Shown: positions 42,997 to 51,951, numbered from the stretch's first letter. The stretch: DNA of 64,000 bases from Anaerolineae bacterium (GCA_023384355.1 JAHDWL010000010.1:1-64000); one strand, 5' to 3'. The notes: generated by a model from the sequence alone, not told the origin. Numbers and translations are program-made.

Positions 42997-45795
42997 TTAT
43001 GGCAACAGGACAAGATGCATCCCGTCGATCGGGTAAGTAAACCCGGCTGCGCCGGCATCCCAGAAGATTGAGGGTTGCCCCGTGACCGGTATGATGAGCA
43101 CGCTGTTATTGGTGCCGCTCAGACCTGTCACCAAAAAATCATCCACAGTCGTGACGTAGTAGGCGCTCGCATTGCTGTCGTACCAGAGTGATGTCAGGTC
43201 TTCCTTGCTGAATCCCTCCACATCGGATCCGTCAAACTCCCGTGCCCATGTTCCGCTTGTATTCTGGCCGGTTGCCGTCGGCGTAAATGCCAGCAGGTCT
43301 TCGTCCTGGGCAGCAATCCAATTGCCGCTCACACCGACCGAGGCCTTGCCCACGGTGCTGATCAGCAGCGTATTGCCACGCACGCCGAGGGCATCAATTT
43401 TCTCGGAGGCCGCCGCCAGGGTGACGTCTGACCCGTCCAGGTACAACTCCCAGCTTCCCGCCGTGTCTGCGCCGAGGCTGGTCGGGGTAAACCGGATGAC
43501 GTCCTGCGACATCGCCGAGAAACTGCCACCCGGGCCGCTCAGGTTGGCCTTGCCGCCAATCGTCATGAGGATCGGCGGGTTTGGCGTGCCGTTTTCAAGG
43601 ATCACGAAATCAGCGATTGGCCGAGTCATCCCCACATCTGAGCCATCGAAAAACATTGACCAGGTTCCGGTGGAGCCATCGTAGGCGAGGATATCCCCTC
43701 GATTGAACTCCACACCGCCGACCTGACCGCTCACGGACGTGGTCACGTAGACGATTGCATTCAGGTCTCCGCCACCGGTTGTCACCTTGCGGTTCACAAA
43801 GGTGCAGGTTACCGTCTGACCCTCGCTCAGGGTAATAGCCTCGGGCAATTGGCCACCGGTGCAGGTCGCCGAATCCTGTACCCAACCTTCGGGAATGGTT
43901 TCGGATACGCTGTAGTTTCCGGGACTCAGGTCTGTCGATTTCTCACCATTGTGGGCCAGCGAGAACTGACCGGCGAAATTACTGCTGAACTGAAAGCTGG
44001 TGGGGTCGTTCGACGGGATCACCTGCTTGATGACGGTGATCCTCGTGACCGGCGGCGCGTCAAATTCGCTGCTAAAGGTACAGGTTACCGTCTCGTTGGC
44101 TGCCAGATTGATGTTTCCCGGCTGCGAGCCATCGCTGCACAAGCTGCTGGTCTGCCAATTTTCTACGGGAGTCATCGTAACGCTGTACGTGCCGGCCGCA
44201 ATCTGCCCCGAATCGTGGGTGCCGTTATCGACGAGTTGGAAACCGCCCGGCGCATAACTCGCGGTGAAATTGAACACCTGGGTCGAACCATCGGGTATCG
44301 TCGACTTCACTACGATGATGCGGCCGGTGGTCGAGGGAGGGGCGCTGCCGAATTCATCAGCACCGATGTCGAGCGTTCCGCTTCGTGTCTGCTTGAAGAA
44401 ATCCTCGGTCACAAGGCTGACATTCGTCCCGGCGTCGATGGCCGGTGAGTTCGCCTGCAACCGGTAATTATTGGCGTCGGGCACGCTGCCCTTCACGGGC
44501 ATGATCGGGTTCACCAGCTTCGGGTCACCATTGACGCGCCCGGATTCGGTCTTGGGCCAATGTTTTGACGGGGGGACGCTGTAGAGGTTATTCAGCAAGG
44601 TGAAGGTGCTCATGTCCGGCGATCCAAGTGCCAGAATCAGATGCGCGCTGGCTGCCGATGGGTCGGATTGAAGGATCAGGTTGTTGGCGAATTTGGTGTT
44701 CTCAAGCGTGATGTCCCCTTCAAAGAGGACATTGTTGGCGCTTGAACCCGTATCGCCGCGCGCGTTAACGAACGAGTTATTGGCGACGATGGCGTCGTTC
44801 AGTCCACCCCCGGTAATCTGGGTGGCGACCCAAAAGTTGACCCCACAACCGACGACGATATTGTTCAGGATCTTCTGACCCCGGCTGGGCGGCGGCTTGA
44901 CAGTCTGGTTTGGAAAGTCCTCATCGCGCAGGGTTATTCCGGGAGCGGGCTTTGCCTTGGCTCCACGCCAGTAATCGCGGTCATCGGTGCAGAAAACCAG
45001 ATTCCGGCGGACAAGCGGGGACATCGAACCGGATAAATAGATATTGGCGTGTTTGTTATCGTAGGTAACGTTATCCTCGAAAATCAGGTTGGTCGTCCAG
45101 CGACCGCCCACCAGTCCTTCGCCGAGGTTGTGATACACGATGTTGCCACGGGCAGTGCTGTTCGCCGTATCGACAAAAAGCAGGCCGCTGCCGCCGATAT
45201 GGTTGACGGTATTCACATGGAGATTGTCATAAACGGTATTGTTTTCCACCAGGATATTTTGCGCGTGTTGCTCATCGCTGCCGTTGATAACGATGCCCAT
45301 ATCCCAGCTATCGTGAACGATGTTGTTGCGAACAACGACATCGCGAATCGCATTGGTGGCCTGTGGATTCTGGGTGACGACGATGCCCCGCGCGGCCGAA
45401 TTGCGCACCTCGAAGCCTTCAACGGTCGATCCGTTGGCGCTGATCTGCACAAGCCCCTGATATTTCCCTGTCGGCAGTGTGCCCTGCCCGTCGAGAATCG
45501 GCTTGTCGCCCGGATAAGCCTGAACGATTATGTTCGATTGGCGATAATCGAGCATTATCTGCTCGTTGTACACTCCCGACCGTGCACAGATGACGTCCCC
45601 GGATTGAGCGGCGTTCACGGCCGCCTGAAGACTCTGGTTGGAGTTCACAACCGTCGTGCACGATCCCGCGCCGTTTATCACCGGCGCCAACAACGATTGA
45701 CCGACGGCCGCGCCATCAGCCAGTGCTCCACCCACGGCGATCGTCAGGATCAAGAGGGCTATTGCGATCAGTCGCTTGAGATTGCTCCGTTTCAT
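42997..45795 (-). CDS. Secreted beta-helix protein with prealbumin-like repeats (paralogue)
   Basis: This 932-residue paralogue of the preceding gene product has a signal peptide (1-~27) and an uninterrupted parallel beta-helix (about 45-400; rungs such as VVVRNNIVHDSWDMGIVING and ILVENNTVYDN). A choice-of-anchor Q-type segment follows (SPAIDAGTNVS to LDIGADEFG, about 470-500), then two prealbumin-like repeats (RIIVVKSTIPDGS and RITVIKQVIPSND) and a ~240-residue C-terminal propeller-like domain with repeated FFDGSDVGM/YLDGSDVTL/EFDGSDVEG blades. AAAGGAG precedes ATG 45795. It lacks the nested domain and one prealbumin repeat of its neighbour, so it probably keeps the ancestral layout. Surface role inferred. 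Confidence 0.87.
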   Translation of the reverse strand: MKRSNLKRLIAIALLILTIAVGGALADGAAVGQSLLAPVINGAGSCTTVVNSNQSLQAAVNAAQSGDVICARSGVYNEQIMLDYRQSNIIVQAYPGDKPILDGQGTLPTGKYQGLVQISANGSTVEGFEVRNSAARGIVVTQNPQATNAIRDVVVRNNIVHDSWDMGIVINGSDEQHAQNILVENNTVYDNLHVNTVNHIGGSGLLFVDTANSTARGNIVYHNLGEGLVGGRWTTNLIFEDNVTYDNKHANIYLSGSMSPLVRRNLVFCTDDRDYWRGAKAKPAPGITLRDEDFPNQTVKPPPSRGQKILNNIVVGCGVNFWVATQITGGGLNDAIVANNSFVNARGDTGSSANNVLFEGDITLENTKFANNLILQSDPSAASAHLILALGSPDMSTFTLLNNLYSVPPSKHWPKTESGRVNGDPKLVNPIMPVKGSVPDANNYRLQANSPAIDAGTNVSLVTEDFFKQTRSGTLDIGADEFGSAPPSTTGRIIVVKSTIPDGSTQVFNFTASYAPGGFQLVDNGTHDSGQIAAGTYSVTMTPVENWQTSSLCSDGSQPGNINLAANETVTCTFSSEFDAPPVTRITVIKQVIPSNDPTSFQFSSNFAGQFSLAHNGEKSTDLSPGNYSVSETIPEGWVQDSATCTGGQLPEAITLSEGQTVTCTFVNRKVTTGGGDLNAIVYVTTSVSGQVGGVEFNRGDILAYDGSTGTWSMFFDGSDVGMTRPIADFVILENGTPNPPILMTIGGKANLSGPGGSFSAMSQDVIRFTPTSLGADTAGSWELYLDGSDVTLAAASEKIDALGVRGNTLLISTVGKASVGVSGNWIAAQDEDLLAFTPTATGQNTSGTWAREFDGSDVEGFSKEDLTSLWYDSNASAYYVTTVDDFLVTGLSGTNNSVLIIPVTGQPSIFWDAGAAGFTYPIDGMHLVLLP

Positions 45796-46106
45796 TCCAT
45801 TACTCCTTTTGGTGCGATGAGAGATATGGGCAAAATCGTCAAATCATCCCGGGAGGATGATGGATCCCAGATCCCTCAATCAAGTTTGCGGTACGCGCGG
45901 TTCCCGATGTGCGGTACCCATTCCAATACGTTTTCGTGATGTTCGGCGTCAATGCAAGCAGCAGCCGATGTAGAATACGATATAAAAGGGGGAAATGCTG
46001 GACGCGAACGTGAGAAATTCATAAAAATCGCTCACTGCTCCTAGTACAATGGTCATGAAATTTAGGCTATTATTTACATAATGATATCGTATAAGGGGTA
46101 CACGCC
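45796..46106. other. Divergent intergenic region upstream of the beta-helix and Nudix-like genes
   Basis: The 311-base region contains a 7-bp inverted repeat ATCATCC/GGATGAT (45843-45861), a direct octamer repeat TGCGGTAC at 45887 and 45910 (23 bases apart), and a possible -10 TATAAG (46090-46095) for the plus-strand gene. No coding sequence or RNA gene is seen. Confidence 0.5.
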
Positions 46107-46940
46107 ATGCGTCCAACAATTTGCGGTGTCCTGACTGATTACAAGGGTCGGATCCTGTTGCGGCGCGCCGACCCGCGCACGCTGCTTCCAATCTACAGGC
46201 TGTTTGAGGTCGGCAAGCTGCCGGCCGAGACCCTGGCCCGCGCTTTCAGGGAGGACACCGGTTTGTTTGTCATGCCGGTGCGGCTGACCAGCCTGGATTA
46301 TTCGGCCGCGCAGGATGAATTGACCGCCACTTTCCGCTGCACAATGCGCGGCGGCGACCTGGCCCCTCAGGAGGAGCCGACCGTCGGGTTTTTCGATCCC
46401 CCGCCACCGGCAGCTCTCTCCAAAGAGTTCCGGTCTCGGGTAGAGCTGGCGCTGCGCCATGCCGGCGGGCCCCCCCAGCTGCAAGTCGACGGAAAGGGGG
46501 TTTTCAGCCGGATCTTCGGCGGCCGCAAGGACACCGAGCGCGACGGCGATTGGGAGGTCGGTATCCGGCTGGTCGTGCGGAGCGCCAATGGGGGCATCCT
46601 GTGGGCGCGCTCCGAACAGGGCGATAAACGTCGATTGCCGGCCGGGTCGCCCGCCCGCGGCGAAGCGCCGTGGCAGGTGGCCGAAAGGCTGCTACAAGCG
46701 CATCTACCCGGCGGGAGCGCCACAGCCATCAGGCTGGTCGCCGGGGTGTCGAGCGCCGGACGCCCGGCACTTGACCTGATCTTCGCCGCCGACGTGACGA
46801 GAGAAGCCCTCCCCTCCCTCGAAAAGGCATCGTTCGCCCTCCCCGAGTTAGGACCCGACTTCGCTACGGCCGATGTCACTCTCCTCAGGAGTATCGACTG
46901 GACGACCGACGCCTGCCAATGGCTGATAGACGGCGAATAA
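46107..46940 (+). CDS. Protein with two tandem degenerate Nudix-like domains
   Basis: This 277-residue protein's first half (about 1-100) reads like a Nudix fold: CGVLTDYKGRILLRRADP, then LARAFREDTGLFV in the Nudix-box position. The second half (about 145-270) repeats the plan: GIRLVVRSANGGILWARSEQ and RLPAGSPARGEAPWQVAERL. In both halves the catalytic GX5EX7REUXEEXGU box lacks its key glutamates, so hydrolysis is unlikely. A binding or regulatory role, or great divergence, is inferred. It precedes the Rmt-like methyltransferase gene by 37 bases, possibly as an operon. Confidence 0.65.
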   Translation: MRPTICGVLTDYKGRILLRRADPRTLLPIYRLFEVGKLPAETLARAFREDTGLFVMPVRLTSLDYSAAQDELTATFRCTMRGGDLAPQEEPTVGFFDPPPPAALSKEFRSRVELALRHAGGPPQLQVDGKGVFSRIFGGRKDTERDGDWEVGIRLVVRSANGGILWARSEQGDKRRLPAGSPARGEAPWQVAERLLQAHLPGGSATAIRLVAGVSSAGRPALDLIFAADVTREALPSLEKASFALPELGPDFATADVTLLRSIDWTTDACQWLIDGE

Positions 46941-46977
46941 ACCAACGATTCAACGCAGATCGATCGGGATCATTCTT

Positions 46978-47787
46978 ATGGAAGATTCTCTGGATACCCT
47001 CGTCGCCGCCGTCCTGTCGAGCGCAAAATATCGTCATGTCAGCCCGGCATTCATTCGCGCTGTCGGGGCGCGGGAACTGGCCATCCGGCCCAACCTGAAA
47101 TCGGCTATCAAAGCCACCAAGAACGCCCTGCATCAGGCGGGCGGCGCATTTCAGGACGCGCCAATCGACTATGCGCAGGCGTTAAGCCGGTTGCACGCGG
47201 CGGCCGCCGCGCCGGAACCGGACGCGCTGCGCGATGTTTGCCGGTCGGTGATGGCTGCCCACACATCCACCCGCGAGCGACTGCCCATCCTGGACGAGTT
47301 CTACGCCACAACTCTCGCCTCGATTCCCCCGCCCGCCCGCGTGCTCGACATCGCCTGCGGCCTCAATCCGCTGTCCCGCCCGTGGATGCCCATCCCGGCG
47401 ACCGCTGAATACATCGCCTGTGATATCTATGGAGACCAGATGGAGTTCCTGAACGCGTTCTTCGCTCTGGCGGGCTACGCCGGTCGGGCGGAAGTGCGCG
47501 ACGTCATCGGCTCGCCGCCCGACGAACCGGCCGATCTGGCGCTCATCCTCAAGACGCTGCCCTGCCTGGAGGCCATCGACCGCCACGCCCCGGCCCGCCT
47601 GCTCGACACAGTTCGCGCGCCGCTGCTGCTGGTCTCCTTCCCCGCCCAATCGCTGGGCGGCCGCCGCAAGGGGATGGTCGCCCATTACGAGGAACGTTTC
47701 CGAGGGCAGTTGGCCGAGCGCGGCTGGCCGGCAGAACGATTTGAGTTTAGAACCGAACTGGCCTTCCTGGTGCGAAAAGGCATATGA
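46978..47787 (+). CDS. 16S rRNA (guanine-1405 N7)-methyltransferase-like protein, ArmA/Rmt/FmrO family (1)
   Basis: This 269-residue protein matches the aminoglycoside-resistance methyltransferase family in length and motif order. It has a helical N-terminal rRNA-binding domain (1-~85, beginning LVAAVLSSAKYRHVS), HTSTRERLPILDEFY (95-109), AdoMet motif VLDIACGLNPL (122-132) and ILKTLPCLEAID (190-201). The VSFPAQSLGGRRKGM loop (219-233) has the counterpart ISFPIKSLSGKEKGM in ArmA. Family enzymes methylate N7 of G1405 in the decoding site and block 4,6-disubstituted aminoglycosides. Whether this diverged member keeps that target is inference. It is chromosomal, with no mobile element next to it, and a paralogue lies at 59797-60624. 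Confidence 0.82.
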   Translation: MEDSLDTLVAAVLSSAKYRHVSPAFIRAVGARELAIRPNLKSAIKATKNALHQAGGAFQDAPIDYAQALSRLHAAAAAPEPDALRDVCRSVMAAHTSTRERLPILDEFYATTLASIPPPARVLDIACGLNPLSRPWMPIPATAEYIACDIYGDQMEFLNAFFALAGYAGRAEVRDVIGSPPDEPADLALILKTLPCLEAIDRHAPARLLDTVRAPLLLVSFPAQSLGGRRKGMVAHYEERFRGQLAERGWPAERFEFRTELAFLVRKGI

Positions 47788-47801
47788 CAAAACCGCTCGC
47801 C

Positions 47802-47822
47802 GGGCGACAGGAGTCGCCTTCG
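47802..47822 (+). repeat. Palindrome GGCGAC-AGGA-GTCGCC, second copy
   Basis: A 23-base string containing the 6+6 palindrome (47803-47818) is identical to that at 5722-5744 between the MacB permeases. It fills most of the gap between the convergent methyltransferase and permease genes and touches the permease stop codon. Confidence 0.85.
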
Positions 47823-50375
47823 TCACTCATACCGCAGCGCCTGGACGATCTCCAGCCGCGACGCCTGCCGCGCCGGGATGATCGCCGCCAGCACGCCGAA
47901 CAGCAGACCGGCCACGATGGCGATGACGACGCCGGTGGTCGGGAAGACGAACTCCATCGGATAGCCCGCGACCTTCATCGCTTCCACGCTCATGTAGCCG
48001 AGATACAGACCGGCGAGAATGCCGAAGGTCGTTCCGAGGGCGGCCAGGATAACCGCCTCGGACAGAACGACCGTCCGCACCTGGCCGCGCGTCGCGCCGA
48101 CGGCCCGCAGCATGCCGATCTCCCGCGTGCGCTCGATGACGCCTATGGCCAGCGTGTTCAGCATGGCGATCAACGATGGAATCGCTAAAAACAACACCAG
48201 CATGTAAAGCCCGACGAAAGTGGCGTCGAACAGGCGCAGGTTCTCCTCAATGTACTCCTGACCGTCGACGAGGCGGAATTGAGGATACTGCCTGAGCGTT
48301 TCCTTCAATCGGGCTTCCACGGCCGCGCGATCGGCGCCGGGAACCAGGTTAAACTGCAATAATACGTCTTCATTTCGCCCGAAGTCCGCGGACAGGTTGG
48401 CTTGCGAGATGTAGGCAGTAGTGACCTTGGCATTCAGGTAATCGCCGCCGATGGCCGCGACGCGATAGGCCTGCTCGCCCATCGGGGTGGTGAGCCGGAT
48501 TTCATCGCCCGGCCCGGCTCCAATCGCCGTCGCCAGAACAGGGTTGATGATGACCTCGCGGCCGGCGGTCAGCGCCTGATACGCGCTGTCGTCTCCCTCG
48601 GAAAAGGTCAGGCCACTCACTTCGGGGTACGTGGCCGGATCGATGCCCAGCAGCGAAACGGCCGTCTCGCCGGCCCGTGTCGGCGCGAAGCGCAACGAAC
48701 TGACGACCGCCACGCCGTCAATCGCTCCGAGTTCCTGGGCCAGTTCCCCGGACGCGCCGACGTTGCTGCCCCACAGGGCGATCGAGGGCGGGATGAGGAT
48801 GTAATCGCTGCCGAGGCTCTTGCGCATGACCTCGTCGAACCCCTGAGAGACGCTGGAGACCATCGAGGCGGCCATGATCAGGATGGCCATGCCGATCAGC
48901 GTCGTGCTGGCGGTGATGGCCGCCCTTCCCGGCTGGCGGGAGAGGTTGCCCTCGGCCAGTTGGGCCGTGCCGCCGCGGGCGAAGACGGCCGCCAGCAACC
49001 CACCGAACAGTCGGGCGACGGGGTTCACCAGCGCGGGAGCGACCAGAATCAACCCGGCGACGAACATTACGCCGCCCAGGCCGATCAGGGCGAGGTTGCG
49101 CGTCAGCAACGCGATGACCGCCAGCGCGATCAGCGTGACTCCGGCCCAGAAGCCGATACCGGTCATGCGGCGAAAGGAGAGTGCACCGACCGACGGCCGC
49201 AACGCTTCAAGCGGCGTCACCTTGCTGGCGCTGATCGCCGGCAGCAAGCCCGCCAGAAGGGTGATGCCGACGCCGATGACGACACTGCCGATCAGCGTCC
49301 CCGGCGTCACGACCGGCCCGCCGAAATCGGCGTTGAGGAAGCGGCGCATCAGCGGGGCCATTGCCGCCAGCGCGCCCACGGCCAGCAGATAGCCGAGCGC
49401 CAGCCCGACCAGCGTGCCGATCACGCCCTGGATCAACCCTTCGGTCAAAATTACCCCGAAGACCGTGGCGCGTTTGGCGCCCAACGCCCGCAACATGCCG
49501 ATGTCGCGCCGCCGCTCGGCCACAACGGTGCGAAAGGTGTTGAAGATGATGAACGCGCCCATCAACAGGGCCAGTATTCCCAATACATTGAAGATGGCCT
49601 GGCCGACCCTCAGGTTGGTCAATATCTCGGCGTTGCTGTCCAGCGCCCCCACCTGAAACTGGTCGCCCAATTCGGCCAGAATATCGGTCTCAATGGTCGC
49701 CCGCCGCTCCTCGTCGACCGTGTCGAAGTTGGCCTCGATGGTGTTGATGCGGCCGGGCATATCCAGCATGGCCTGCGCCTGCGACAGCGTGACCAGCACC
49801 TCCTCGTCGCCCGGCATCAGCCGCGGCGGCAGGATGCCGACAATGGTCAGCGGCGTCTCGCCGACGGCCGACGGCAGGGTCAGCGTGTCGCCGGTGCCAA
49901 GCCCGGCCGCGTCGGCCAGGCTCTCGCTGATGACCGCGGAGTCGGTGTCGCCCTGTTGCAGGAATCGCCCCGCCCGAATCGTGTAGGTGTGGATCGCCGT
50001 CGCCCGGTCGAGGTCAAGGCCAACCAGGGCCAGCGCCGCGACGGCGTCGGGCGTCGCCGGGTCGTGGTCGAGGTAGTCGGCGGGCAGATTCACCGTCCTG
50101 TCGAGAAAGCCGGAGACGGCCCGAACCCCGTCAACGGCGGCGACACGATCGGCCGTGGCCGCGTCGAAAACGTCGCTGGTCTTGAGCGTGATCGTCGCGT
50201 CGACCTCCCCGGCGGCGGCCATGGTGTTGGCCTGGAATGCCCCGGTAAAGGCGGGCAATATCGCGTTCATGCCGAAGATAACCAGCACGCCAAAGACGAT
50301 GGCCAGGGTGGTCAGAATGGTGCGCAATTTACGCCCGGCCAGATAGCGGCGGGCGAGAGTAGTCTGGATTGTCAT
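47823..50375 (-). CDS. FtsX-family ABC transporter permease (two-module)
   Basis: This 850-residue permease has the long LolC/YknZ-like architecture. The first helix (LRTILTTLAIVFGVLVIFG, about 17-35) is followed by an extracytoplasmic MacB_PCD domain (about 40-255), three helices (about 260-390), a pair of central helices, a second helix plus extracytoplasmic domain (about 480-715) and three final helices ending in RQASRLEIVQALRYE. It sits 68 bases downstream of its ATPase gene, with padR as first gene. Such exporters move lipids, lipoproteins or antimicrobial compounds; the substrate is unknown. There is no adaptor gene next to it. Confidence 0.92.
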   Translation of the reverse strand: MTIQTTLARRYLAGRKLRTILTTLAIVFGVLVIFGMNAILPAFTGAFQANTMAAAGEVDATITLKTSDVFDAATADRVAAVDGVRAVSGFLDRTVNLPADYLDHDPATPDAVAALALVGLDLDRATAIHTYTIRAGRFLQQGDTDSAVISESLADAAGLGTGDTLTLPSAVGETPLTIVGILPPRLMPGDEEVLVTLSQAQAMLDMPGRINTIEANFDTVDEERRATIETDILAELGDQFQVGALDSNAEILTNLRVGQAIFNVLGILALLMGAFIIFNTFRTVVAERRRDIGMLRALGAKRATVFGVILTEGLIQGVIGTLVGLALGYLLAVGALAAMAPLMRRFLNADFGGPVVTPGTLIGSVVIGVGITLLAGLLPAISASKVTPLEALRPSVGALSFRRMTGIGFWAGVTLIALAVIALLTRNLALIGLGGVMFVAGLILVAPALVNPVARLFGGLLAAVFARGGTAQLAEGNLSRQPGRAAITASTTLIGMAILIMAASMVSSVSQGFDEVMRKSLGSDYILIPPSIALWGSNVGASGELAQELGAIDGVAVVSSLRFAPTRAGETAVSLLGIDPATYPEVSGLTFSEGDDSAYQALTAGREVIINPVLATAIGAGPGDEIRLTTPMGEQAYRVAAIGGDYLNAKVTTAYISQANLSADFGRNEDVLLQFNLVPGADRAAVEARLKETLRQYPQFRLVDGQEYIEENLRLFDATFVGLYMLVLFLAIPSLIAMLNTLAIGVIERTREIGMLRAVGATRGQVRTVVLSEAVILAALGTTFGILAGLYLGYMSVEAMKVAGYPMEFVFPTTGVVIAIVAGLLFGVLAAIIPARQASRLEIVQALRYE

Positions 50376-50442
50376 GATAATGCCATACCCTTGTCTGTTG
50401 TCAGGCGCTCGCGCGCCTTCAAATCGACATGTTCGATCATCG

Positions 50443-51186
50443 CTAATCGCCGATGGCCATCATTTTCTCGGCCACCACCGCCTCGTTATGGCTGTCGCGA
50501 GGCTCCAGAATGGTCTGGTCGACGATCGCGCCGTCTTTCAGGAAGACGATGCGGTCGGCGTGGGCGGCGATGCGTGGGTCGTGGGTGACGACGACGACCG
50601 ATCGCCCCCATTCGTTGGCGACCTGCCGCAACAGGGCGGCGATCTCCTCGGACGAACGGGTGTCCAGGTTGCCCGTCGGTTCGTCGGCCAGAATCAGCGC
50701 CGGGTCGGCCACCAGCGCCCGGGCGACAGCCACACGCTGCTGCTGGCCGCCGGAGAGCTGGTCGGGGCGGTGGTCCAGCCGGTCGCCCAGACCGAACCGT
50801 GTGAGCCACTTCGTGGCTCGCTCTTTGGCTTCGGCTTGCCGCACACCGTCCAGCGTCACCGGCAGGGCGGCGTTCTCCACCGCATTGAGCACCGGGATGA
50901 GGTTGAAAAACTGGAAGATGAACCCGATTTTGTGGCGGCGCAATTCGGTGAGCCTGGCGTCGGACAGATCGGACAAGCTATGCCCGTCGATGGTGACCGT
51001 GCCGCTGGTCGGCCGGTCCAGTCCGCCGAGCAAGTGCAGCAAGGTCGACTTGCCGCAGCCGCTCGGCCCCATGACGGCGACGAACTCGCCCGGCTCGACC
51101 TGCAGCGAGACATTATCCAGCGCGCGCACGGCGGTATCGCCGGAGCCGTAGACTTTGGTGAGATTGACCGCGGAAATGAGAGACAT
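50443..51186 (-). CDS. ABC transporter ATPase (LolD/MacB family)
   Basis: This 247-residue ATPase has Walker A GPSGCGKS (about 40-47), FIFQFFNLIPVL (Q-loop), signature [15 protein letters not shown] (about 142-156), Walker [13 protein letters not shown] (about 163-174) and the VVVTHD histidine near 200. The gene lies between padR (56-base gap) and the FtsX permease, so this is its energy source. Length and motifs are complete. Start is ATG 51186 with a GGAG-like site six bases upstream. Confidence 0.95.
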   Translation of the reverse strand: MSLISAVNLTKVYGSGDTAVRALDNVSLQVEPGEFVAVMGPSGCGKSTLLHLLGGLDRPTSGTVTIDGHSLSDLSDARLTELRRHKIGFIFQFFNLIPVLNAVENAALPVTLDGVRQAEAKERATKWLTRFGLGDRLDHRPDQLSGGQQQRVAVARALVADPALILADEPTGNLDTRSSEEIAALLRQVANEWGRSVVVVTHDPRIAAHADRIVFLKDGAIVDQTILEPRDSHNEAVVAEKMMAIGD

Positions 51187-51242
51187 GGTTTCTCCTGATA
51201 AGAGACAGTGTCAAGTATCGTTGTCGGGCATGATCGCCCGCT

Positions 51243-51824
51243 CTAGCTTTTTCTTGGCCGCCCGCGCGGCCTGACCTGCGGTTGCGGCAACGGCTGGCGG
51301 CGGATGTCGTCCAGCCGCGCTTCCAGTAAATCCAGCCAGCGCAGATCGGCCTCCAGGTGCATGATCGACTTGTCGAGGAGGAAAATTTGCGCCAGTTCCC
51401 GACGGCCGTCCACGCCGTTGCGTCGCGCCGTCAGGTCGTGCAAATCCTGATAGAGACGGTTGCGCTGGGCGCGGATCACCTGATACGGATCGGCCTCACC
51501 GCTGTACAGGCTCACCATCAGCTTGACGAAGAACTCGTCGCGCTGGTGCTCAGTGGCAACCCCGGCGCGGAACCACCCGGCCAACTCGTCATGGCCGGCC
51601 GGTGTCAGGCTGTAGACCAGCTTTTCCGGCCCGCCGTCCTGCTCCACGCTGTCCCGGCTGACGAGACCCGCTTCCTCAAGCCGGGCCAGCGTCGTGTAGA
51701 TCTGGGCCGGCTTGACATCCCACATGTCGGCCCCGCCGACCAGCGCCTCAAACGCCGCCCGCAGTTCGTATCCATGCCGCGGCTGTTGGGCCAGCAGGCC
51801 GAGAATCGCGTTACGAACCGTCAT
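51243..51824 (-). CDS. PadR-family transcriptional regulator with AT-hook-like tail
   Basis: This 193-residue repressor has an N-terminal winged helix (about 3-85; AILGLLAQQPRHGYEL, KPAQIYTTLARLEEAGLV, YSLTPAGHDELAGWF) and a helical C-terminal dimer domain (about 95-180). It ends in RPRGRPRKS, which has the core of an AT-hook, unusual for PadR. ATG 51824 is supported by a GGAAGAG site. It is the first gene of padR-ABC-FtsX, and its promoter contains two identical 9-base sites, so it most likely represses the exporter until a ligand binds, as in LmrR-type systems. Confidence 0.92.
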   Translation of the reverse strand: MTVRNAILGLLAQQPRHGYELRAAFEALVGGADMWDVKPAQIYTTLARLEEAGLVSRDSVEQDGGPEKLVYSLTPAGHDELAGWFRAGVATEHQRDEFFVKLMVSLYSGEADPYQVIRAQRNRLYQDLHDLTARRNGVDGRRELAQIFLLDKSIMHLEADLRWLDLLEARLDDIRRQPLPQPQVRPRGRPRKS

Positions 51825-51891
51825 TGCTCTTCCAAATCGAATCATGCTCGCCCGGAATCGTCGCTAATGACACCTCCGGATTTAATTAGTA

Positions 51892-51944
51892 AACGAGTTA
51901 GTATTTACAGAAAATAATATATAACGAGTTAATAGTTTTGTCAA
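51892..51944 (-). promoter_or_regulatory. Promoter and double operator of the padR-exporter operon
   Basis: Read on the minus strand: consensus -35 TTGACA (51944-51939), a 17-base spacer and -10 TATATT (51921-51916). The 9-mer TAACTCGTT occurs within the spacer (51931-51923) and again just past the expected start point (51900-51892). This is an ideal arrangement for PadR autorepression. Confidence 0.75.
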
Positions 51945-51951
51945 TGGCCTT

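Noticed and set aside
48402-50588. Long plus-strand frame opposite the FtsX permease
   Set aside because: The permease has full family structure on the minus strand; the opposite frame is Arg/Gln/Asp-rich without motifs.
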